Origin: Bauldia sp.
GTDB lineage: Bacteria; Pseudomonadota; Alphaproteobacteria; Rhizobiales; Kaistiaceae
Length of the DNA stretch: 47,375 nucleotides
NCBI GenBank assembly: GCA_022841545.1
Contig: JALHRF010000013.1
Coordinates: 1 to 47,375, forward strand
Direction: 5' to 3'
A program made the translations under genes and the position numbers. The notes beneath the pieces were generated by a model that saw only the letters and a list, made by a program, of their open reading frames with translations, ran no database searches and was not told the DNA's origin. Positions 42,248 to 47,375 of the stretch are shown piece after piece; position 1 is the first letter of the stretch; each line of letters begins with the position of its first letter.

Positions 42248-42717
42248 CGCTCCTTCCTCTTGTACATGGCGAGCATGCGCTGGGTGACCATGAACCCGCC
42301 GACGATGTTGACCGAGGCGAGTACCAGCGCGAGGAAGCCAAAGGTGCGCGCCCAGCCGGTTCCGCCGCCGACCGCCTCGGCTGCCGTGATGCCGACCGCG
42401 AGCAGCGCGCCGACGATGATGACGCTGGAGATGGCGTTGGTCACCGACATAAGCGGCGTGTGAAGCGCCGGCGTCACCGACCACACCACGTAGTAGCCGA
42501 CGAAGATGGCGAGGACGAAGATCGAGAGCCGGAAGACGAAGGGGTCGATCGCCCCGCCGGTCGCCGCAGAGACGCCGTGGCCGATCGCCTCCGCCGCCTG
42601 GTCGGCGAAACCCTCCGCCGCGACCGCCGCGTCCTGCGCCGTCGCCGCCGAATCCCTGGCCTGCTCGGCCGCGGCGCGCGCCGCCTCGACCAGCTGTTCG
42701 GGGGTCATCGTCTCCAT
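42244..42717 (-). CDS. pntAb: NAD(P) transhydrogenase subunit alpha, membrane part (PntAb)
   Basis: A 157-aa subunit carrying the dII helices that in Escherichia coli are fused to the C-terminus of PntA: FRLSIFVLAIFVGYYVVWSVTPALHTPLMSVTNAISSVI and three further helices. An Ala/Glu-rich N-terminal extension of about 55 residues precedes the first helix and is longer than in many homologues. ATG 42717 has GGAGGA 5 nt upstream and overlaps the pntAa stop by one base (TGATG). Confidence 0.93.
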   Translation of the reverse strand: METMTPEQLVEAARAAAEQARDSAATAQDAAVAAEGFADQAAEAIGHGVSAATGGAIDPFVFRLSIFVLAIFVGYYVVWSVTPALHTPLMSVTNAISSVIIVGALLAVGITAAEAVGGGTGWARTFGFLALVLASVNIVGGFMVTQRMLAMYKRKER

Positions 42718-43859
42718 CACGATCCTCCCTTCGGCGCGAACGCCGGATGCACCACCGCGCCGTCGCGAGTGAGGTTGGTCGCCTTGACCAGGTCGTCGTC
42801 CCAGTTGACGGCGAGCGTCTTGTTCGCCTTGTCGATCATCGTCTCGACGAATGCGTAAAGGTTGCGGGCATAGAGTGCCGAGGCGCTCGCCGCGATCCGG
42901 CCCGGCACGTTGAGATGGCCCACGATCTTGACGTCGCCGACGGCCGCCACCTCGCCGGGCTTCGCGCCCTCGACATTGCCGCCGCGCTCGACCGCGAGGT
43001 CGACCAGCACCGAGCCCGGCTTCATCGAAGCGACCATCTCCGCCGTGACCAGCCGCGGCGCCGGGCGGCCGGGGATCAGCGCCGTGGTGATGACGATGTC
43101 CTGCTTCTTGATGTGCTCGGCAACCAGCGCCGCCTGCTTGGCCCGATACTCCGCCGACATTTCCTTGGCATAGCCGCCGGCGGTCTCGGCCTGCTTGAAT
43201 TCCTCGTCCTCGACGGCGACGAATTTCGCGCCGAGCGACTCGACCTGTTCCTTCGCGGCCGGCCGCACGTCGGTCGCGGTCACCACCGCGCCCATGCGGC
43301 GGGCGGTGGCGATCGCCTGGAGCCCGGCGACGCCCGCCCCCATGACAAAGACGCGCGCCGCAGGGATCGTGCCCGCGGCGGTCATCATCATCGGCAGCGC
43401 CCGGCCGTAGTTCGAGGCCGCGTCGATCACCGCCTGGTAGCCGGCGAGATTGGCCTGGCTCGACAGGATGTCCATCACCTGGGCGCGGGTGATGCGCGGC
43501 ATGAATTCCATGGCGAAGGCGGCGACGCCGGCCTCGGCCATCGCCTTCACGTCGTCCTCGTGGCCGTAGGGGTCGATCGCCGCGACCACCAGCGCGCCGC
43601 GCTTCATCAGCTTCAGTTCGTCGGGGGTCGGCCGGCGCACCTTGAGCACCACATCGGCATCGGCCAGCGTCGCCGTGGCATCGGGCGCGATCGTCGCCCC
43701 GGCCGCCGCATAGTCGGCATCGAGGATGCGCGATCCCGCGCCGGCGCCGGCCTCTACCGCCACCGTGGCGCCAAGGCCGACGAATTTCTTCACCGTCTCG
43801 GGCGTCGCCGCGACGCGGGTCTCGGTCGGGTCCGTTTCGGTCGGGATGGCGATCTTCAT
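42717..43859 (-). CDS. pntAa: NAD(P) transhydrogenase subunit alpha, NAD-binding part (PntAa)
   Basis: A 380-aa soluble dI domain homologous to alanine dehydrogenase: KIAIPTETDPTETRVAATPETVKKFVGLG at the start, the catalytic-loop segment EFMPRITRAQVMDILSSQANLAGYQAV, and the NAD motif FVMGAGVAGLQAIATARRMGAVVTATDVRP. The mobile loop and GGNVEGAKPG region are also present. It receives hydride from NADH. It is the first gene of the pntAa-pntAb-(exported protein)-pntB operon, with the oxidase subunit IV gene upstream. Confidence 0.95.
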   Translation of the reverse strand: MKIAIPTETDPTETRVAATPETVKKFVGLGATVAVEAGAGAGSRILDADYAAAGATIAPDATATLADADVVLKVRRPTPDELKLMKRGALVVAAIDPYGHEDDVKAMAEAGVAAFAMEFMPRITRAQVMDILSSQANLAGYQAVIDAASNYGRALPMMMTAAGTIPAARVFVMGAGVAGLQAIATARRMGAVVTATDVRPAAKEQVESLGAKFVAVEDEEFKQAETAGGYAKEMSAEYRAKQAALVAEHIKKQDIVITTALIPGRPAPRLVTAEMVASMKPGSVLVDLAVERGGNVEGAKPGEVAAVGDVKIVGHLNVPGRIAASASALYARNLYAFVETMIDKANKTLAVNWDDDLVKATNLTRDGAVVHPAFAPKGGS

Positions 43860-43929
43860 GGCTCGATCCGGTCGGAGACGGCAGCGGCGGTGGAACCTGT
43901 CGTGCCCGGCAGCGCCGGGCCCCGCTCCA

Positions 43930-44082
43930 TCAAAGCAGGAAGAATGCCATCAGGACGAGGAGGATGATGACGCCGATCGACACCCACTTGGTCATCGACA
44001 GGAACAGGCGGTACGAATTGAGGTGGTCGTTGTAGTCCACCCCGGTCGCGGTGCCGATTTCTACGGCGCCATGCTCAGCCAT
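43930..44082 (-). CDS. aa3-type cytochrome c oxidase subunit IV (CoxIV, PF07835 type)
   Basis: A 50-residue protein read from the minus strand: a soluble start (MAEHGAVEIGTATGVDYNDH) followed by NSYRLFLSMTKWVSIGVII and a single helix LLVLMAFFLL. This is the small accessory subunit seen in the alphaproteobacterial aa3 oxidase (for example of Paracoccus), which spans the membrane once and has no catalytic role. GGGAG lies 9 nt before the ATG. It is 70 bp upstream of pntAa on the same strand and may share its transcript. Confidence 0.88.
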   Translation of the reverse strand: MAEHGAVEIGTATGVDYNDHLNSYRLFLSMTKWVSIGVIILLVLMAFFLL

Positions 44083-44121
44083 TCTCGCGATCTCCCGGAC
44101 CGTGCCCCACTGACGGCGGGC

Positions 44122-44149
44122 TTTATAGCAAATGCCTCGCGCTGCACAA
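44122..44149 (-). promoter_or_regulatory. Candidate promoter of the oxidase subunit IV/pnt operon
   Basis: On the minus strand TTGTGC (44144-44149) and TATAAA (44122-44127) are separated by 16 bp. The -10 matches at 5 of 6 positions; the -35 is weaker. It lies 40 bp before the start codon. Confidence 0.45.
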
Positions 44150-44401
44150 TGCGCCGTTTCGTCCGCGATCGGCAGGTGAGTGGCTTTCCTTCGGGTGTCA
44201 GACGCTCAAGTCCATCCCATCGTCGTCCCGAGCGAGCCTGGCGCGGAACAGAAATGGCGTGGCGAATTCCGCCGGCCGACAGGTGAACAAACCAGGCTCG
44301 GCCCCGACTGCCGCCTTGCCGCCGGAGCGGAATCGGCGAGTCATGCGCCAACCGTCGCCATTTGGCTGGTGCAATGCCGCCGCAGGGATCATAGTGCCGC
44401 C
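44150..44401. other. Intergenic stretch without a supported gene
   Basis: Together with the promoter region above, about 320 bp separate the divergent oxidase subunit IV and small hypothetical genes. Short frames occur on both strands but none has a recognisable family or start context. Confidence 0.45.
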
Positions 44402-44596
44402 ATGACGCTTCGACCCTTGGTTCCGAAGTTCGAAAGCCGCGAAGGCAAACCCGGCAAGGGCTGGCTGGTGCATGCCAGCTGGTCGAGCGGCAGGACCGCC
44501 GACATCCCCGGCTTTGCCTCAAAGGCCGAGGCGGAGACCTGGATCAGAAACGAGTCCCCGGCCTGGCTGGCGGCGCGCCTCACCGGCAGCCGCTAA
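44402..44596 (+). CDS. Small conserved hypothetical protein
   Basis: A 64-aa basic, soluble protein: FESREGKPGKGWLVHASWSSGRTADIPGFASKAEAETWIRNESPAWLA. The pattern W-x-V, then DIPGF-x-S-x-x-EA-x-x-WI, is that of small rhizobial proteins of unknown role, with a predicted beta-beta-alpha fold. No Shine-Dalgarno sequence is visible before ATG 44402, and the longer frame upstream is not coding-like. It converges on the radical SAM gene. Confidence 0.65.
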   Translation: MTLRPLVPKFESREGKPGKGWLVHASWSSGRTADIPGFASKAEAETWIRNESPAWLAARLTGSR

Positions 44597-44645
44597 CCGC
44601 GAACCTGCCCGGCGGCCGGGATGGCGGCTCGTCCCCCGGACGCAG

Positions 44646-46430
44646 CTACCCGTGGGTCAGCGCCTCGACTTTCCGGGTGTGCGCCACCGCTCCCGTGGCG
44701 CCGGTGGTCTTGGTGAGGAGGTCGAGCGTCTCGTCCTCGTCGTCGCCAACCGGGCTCAGCGCCAGGTCCATGTAGGCGCGCGCCCCGGGATCGCGGAGAA
44801 TCGCCTTTCTCTGTCGCCGGAGCCACGCATAGGTCCCGGCCAGGACCGCATGGGTGTGGATCGTGTCCCGGACGAAGCGCGGCCAGAACCGCCATGGCGC
44901 CTCGTGCTCGAGGCCCGGACGCCGCTCCGACGGGTGCTTCAGCCGAAAGATGCCGCCCTGGAGGGGGTGGACGCCCTCGAGGCGAACCGTGGTCGAGAAC
45001 GTGAGGAGAATCATGGCGAGGCTCTTGATCGGCACACCGGTCGCGACCGCCCGCCGGAGGAGCACCTTCATGTGCGCCGGCGAATAGTAGAGCGACCAGG
45101 CTTCCTGATAGATGTCCTCCCATTCCTTTCGGCTCATCCGGGGATGAGCCGTGCAGACGTGCTCGACGTCGTAATTGTTGAGATCGGGGTCCATGGCCAC
45201 GCCCGCCTTCCACAGCCCCTGATGATCCTCGGAGCCGGGCAGCGGCGTCAGGCAGAAGAACTCGAGGATGTCGATCGGCAGCTCGCTCTGCATGATCGCG
45301 ATGTCGCGCCGGATGGTCTCTGCGGTATCGGCCGGGAAGCCGAGGATATAGCCGGCGATGGTGATGATCCCCTCGGCCTTCCAGGCGAGCAGCATCTTCC
45401 TGTACTCGGTGATCTTGTTCTGCCGCTTCTTGGCGCCGGCGAGATTGTCGGGATTGATGTTCTCGAGGCCGATGAAGACCCGCGTCACCCCGGCGCGCTT
45501 GGCCTTCTTCACGAAGTTCGGGATCTTGTGGCAGAGCGTATCGACCTGGATCATCAGGCCGAGCGGGATGCCGCCCTTCTCCTTGAGCTCGATCAGGCGG
45601 TCGAGAATCGCCTCCCAGCCCTTGTTGCGGGCAAAGTTGTCGTCGGTGATGAAGAACTTGCAGATGCCCTGCTGCCAGTTGAGCCGCACGAGGTTTTCGA
45701 CGTCGTCAGGCGAGCGGTAGCGCGACTTCCGCCCCTGAACGTTGATGATGGTGCAGAAGGAGCACTGGTAGGGACAGCCGCGCCCGGCGTCGAAGCTGGT
45801 GCTGCGGCCGAGGGTGCGCGTGACATACTCTTTCGGCAGGTAGGGCGCCGGCGTGCCTTCGATGCCCGGCAGGTCTTTCATGAAGTTGTATTCGGGCTTG
45901 AGCCGGTCTTCGCTCACGTCACGGAGCACGGCCTCGAAGCGGTCCTCCGCCTCGCCGGCGAAGATCGAGATGCCCATCTCCCGGCAGGCGTCGAGGCCGA
46001 CGGCCCGCCCGTCGAGCATCGACAGGCAGCCCGAGACGTGGAAGCCGCCCATCGCGACCGGAATGCCGGCCTCGCGGAACGGGCGGGCGATATCGAGCGC
46101 CCGCGGATACTGGTTGGACTGGACGCCGACCAGGGCGACCAGGCCGAAACCGCCGTTGCGGCGGAAGCGGGCGAGGAGCGCTGGGACATCGATGCGGGCG
46201 CAGGTCTCGTCGATCGGCTCGATGTCGATGGCGATATCGGCGCCGAGAACGCGCCGCTCGGCGCAGTCCTTCGCGATGCCATAGACAGCGGCGAGCGAGT
46301 TCGACGGGATCATCCCGCGCCACCAGCGGATTACGTAGCCGTCATCGTCGTAGTGCGACGGCTTGATCAGGATGAGCTGGAAACGCCTGGAGGGCGTCTG
46401 CCGCCCCCAAAGTCGGGACCGATTGGGCAA
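44646..46430 (-). CDS. B12-binding-domain radical SAM protein
   Basis: A 594-aa enzyme with an N-terminal Rossmann-like cobalamin-type domain (LILIKPSHYDDDGYVI..., ending GGFHVSG) and a radical SAM core with the cluster motif CPYQCSFC (about 221-228), followed by a long C-terminal helical domain. The DxHxxG motif for base-off cobalamin is not visible, so B12 binding may be weak or absent. The start is TTG 46430, supported by GGAG 9 nt upstream; no ATG occurs before the conserved part. The substrate is unknown. It stands alone on the strand. Confidence 0.85.
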   Translation of the reverse strand: MPNRSRLWGRQTPSRRFQLILIKPSHYDDDGYVIRWWRGMIPSNSLAAVYGIAKDCAERRVLGADIAIDIEPIDETCARIDVPALLARFRRNGGFGLVALVGVQSNQYPRALDIARPFREAGIPVAMGGFHVSGCLSMLDGRAVGLDACREMGISIFAGEAEDRFEAVLRDVSEDRLKPEYNFMKDLPGIEGTPAPYLPKEYVTRTLGRSTSFDAGRGCPYQCSFCTIINVQGRKSRYRSPDDVENLVRLNWQQGICKFFITDDNFARNKGWEAILDRLIELKEKGGIPLGLMIQVDTLCHKIPNFVKKAKRAGVTRVFIGLENINPDNLAGAKKRQNKITEYRKMLLAWKAEGIITIAGYILGFPADTAETIRRDIAIMQSELPIDILEFFCLTPLPGSEDHQGLWKAGVAMDPDLNNYDVEHVCTAHPRMSRKEWEDIYQEAWSLYYSPAHMKVLLRRAVATGVPIKSLAMILLTFSTTVRLEGVHPLQGGIFRLKHPSERRPGLEHEAPWRFWPRFVRDTIHTHAVLAGTYAWLRRQRKAILRDPGARAYMDLALSPVGDDEDETLDLLTKTTGATGAVAHTRKVEALTHG

Positions 46431-46591
46431 GATTTGCGGCTCCGATCTGTCCGGCTGTCAGCGTCGGCAGTTGGCGCACCACCGTTGCTTCAACTTTCCC
46501 ACGATATGGCCCAGGCTCCTAGTGAATTCTGGCAATAATCTCTTGGTCGATCGGCGGGCGGAACGGCGGACAGCGACAGACCGGAGGATGC

Positions 46592-46705
46592 ATGGACACA
46601 TTCGTCGTGATCTCGGGCTGTTCGGGCGACGGCAAGTCGACGCTGCTCGCCGAGCGGGCCGACTACGTGCCGGCTCGGCTGGGTTTGCCGGGTCGAAAGG
46701 ACTGA
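46592..46705 (+). pseudogene. Internally deleted P-loop ATPase remnant
   Basis: A 37-codon frame starts like a small AAA-type ATP-binding protein (FVVISGCSGDGKSTLLAE, Walker A GCSGDGKST at about 9-17) and then jumps to ERADYVPARLGLPGRKD, which resembles the C-terminal end (AERADFVLARL) of the same family of about 180-residue proteins. The middle is missing. A good GGAGG at 46583-46587 still precedes the ATG at 46592. Non-functional as an ATPase. Confidence 0.55.
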
Positions 46706-46839
46706 CTGGCATCCCGCCGAGCTCCGAAGGCACGAGGCGAGTAGACGATGCCGGAACCTTCCTTCTCAATCGGAGGCGGTTACTGCATCGCTTCTTTCGC
46801 GGGCATGACAGGAGGGTGGATGCGGCGCCTTGCCATCCC

Positions 46840-47375
46840 TCATCCCTCCGCCGAGGTCACCCGCACGCCCCCGGGCTCGTGGGCGAGGGTGAAGGGGAAG
46901 CGGCGGCCGGGCATGGCAGGGGTGGTGGCCACACCGTCGCCGATCTCGATCGCCGACGGGTGCAGGCCGAATTCCGCCGCGAAGTGTTCCTTCACCGCGA
47001 TCGCCGCCGCGAGCTTCGGCAGAGGTCCCGCTGCGCCATAGACCCGCTCCAGCGTGCCGGGCAGGAAGTTGCTGCGCTGGACCGCAACGAGGGATAGCCG
47101 GGTCGCGCCCGCCTCATGCGTCGCGAGCCCGAAGCCGGGCACGAACCGCCGCTCGGCCAGGAAGGCGCGGCGCTCGGCGGCCGGCCGGTCGCCGAGCGGC
47201 CCCTTGGGCAGAAGCCGCTCGGTCAAGGCGACCGTGGCGAGGACGCCCGCGTCGCCAACGATCTGGACGTCGACGGCGAGCGTGCCGGCCGCCGACGTGG
47301 GCGCGAGCCGCGCCTCGACCCGGAGCCGGCCCGCCTTCGGCAAGGCGCCGAAGAAGCGGAGCGCGGTGATCTCCT
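46840..47375 (-). CDS. C-terminal part of a possible phosphopantetheinyl-transferase-like or polyketide/fatty-acid synthase protein (runs off the right edge)
   Basis: At least 177 C-terminal residues are in the window and the 5' end is missing. A first part (RFFGALPKAGRLRVEARLAPTSAAG..., VQIVGDAGVLATVALTERLLPKG) looks like a hotdog dehydratase strand pattern. A second (IAVKEHFAAEFGLHPSAIEIGDG, then GRRFPFTLAHEPGGVRVTSAEG) recalls the KEA and SLSH segments of phosphopantetheinyl transferases, with KE kept. The two together fit a multidomain lipid or polyketide synthase. The family assignment is tentative; only the coding nature and strand are firm. Confidence 0.5.
   Translation of the reverse strand, partial: EITALRFFGALPKAGRLRVEARLAPTSAAGTLAVDVQIVGDAGVLATVALTERLLPKGPLGDRPAAERRAFLAERRFVPGFGLATHEAGATRLSLVAVQRSNFLPGTLERVYGAAGPLPKLAAAIAVKEHFAAEFGLHPSAIEIGDGVATTPAMPGRRFPFTLAHEPGGVRVTSAEG

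Noticed and set aside
44472-46538. Very long plus-strand open frame (688 codons) opposite the radical SAM gene
   Set aside because: The minus strand carries the CxxxCxxC radical SAM motif and a full family profile; the plus frame is a compositional shadow.

Overview
The window is high-GC, gene-dense DNA from an alphaproteobacterium, most likely of the Hyphomicrobiales (Rhizobiales). The indicators are a split three-gene pntAa/pntAb/pntB transhydrogenase, a 50-residue aa3-type cytochrome oxidase subunit IV gene beside it, a DUF6481 coiled-coil protein, two YdcH/DUF465 proteins beside purEK, and an SH3b/DUF1236-type exported protein. No phage, integrase, complete insertion sequence, CRISPR array or rRNA operon is visible. 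There is one tRNA, Leu(CAA). This placement is inferred from gene content, not from a database search.

Layout. 1-10.2 kb: a catabolic island. It holds a ribose-type sugar ABC importer (ATPase and permease, with the binding protein presumably just left of the window), a class III CoA-transferase, a LacI regulator, an enolase-superfamily (mandelate racemase type) enzyme and a complete E1alpha/E1beta/E2 2-oxoacid dehydrogenase set without E3. A promoter with a LacI-like operator over its -10 lies in front of the enolase-superfamily gene. 10.3-14.4 kb: a cupin, an MFS carrier, a small membrane protein, the ComM/YifB ATPase and DUF6481. 14.8-17.9 kb: an ArsR-controlled module (arsR, a flavoprotein with a Cys-rich tail, an MFS pump) with two matching ArsR-type operators. 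18.2-22.3 kb: MaoC hydratase, tRNA-Leu, M48 membrane protease, and a citrate-synthase-like lyase coupled to a PaaK-type AMP ligase.

22.4-31 kb: an RTX calcium-binding protein, an S13 D,D-carboxypeptidase, a TPR lipoprotein, rpsU, purEK, two DUF465 genes, a decayed SRPBCC gene, MarC and TauE/SafE membrane proteins. 31-40 kb: an SDR, VOC and WYL regulator, an orphan DUF1778 antitoxin, gnd, a DMT transporter, a second VOC protein, a GST, and exported phytase-like and SH3 proteins. 40.2-44.1 kb: the pnt operon with an extra predicted exported protein inserted between pntAb and pntB, followed by the oxidase subunit IV gene. 44.4-47.4 kb: a small conserved protein, a B12-type radical SAM enzyme, an internally deleted P-loop ATPase remnant and the C-terminal end of a protein running off the right edge.

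The most interesting points are the catabolic island with its own 2-oxoacid dehydrogenase and LacI switch, the unusual ars module without arsB, acr3 or arsC, the extra gene inside the pnt operon, and several traces of genome decay or small mobile repeats (29.3 kb, 46.6 kb, 28.3 kb, 18.9 kb, 35.1 kb).
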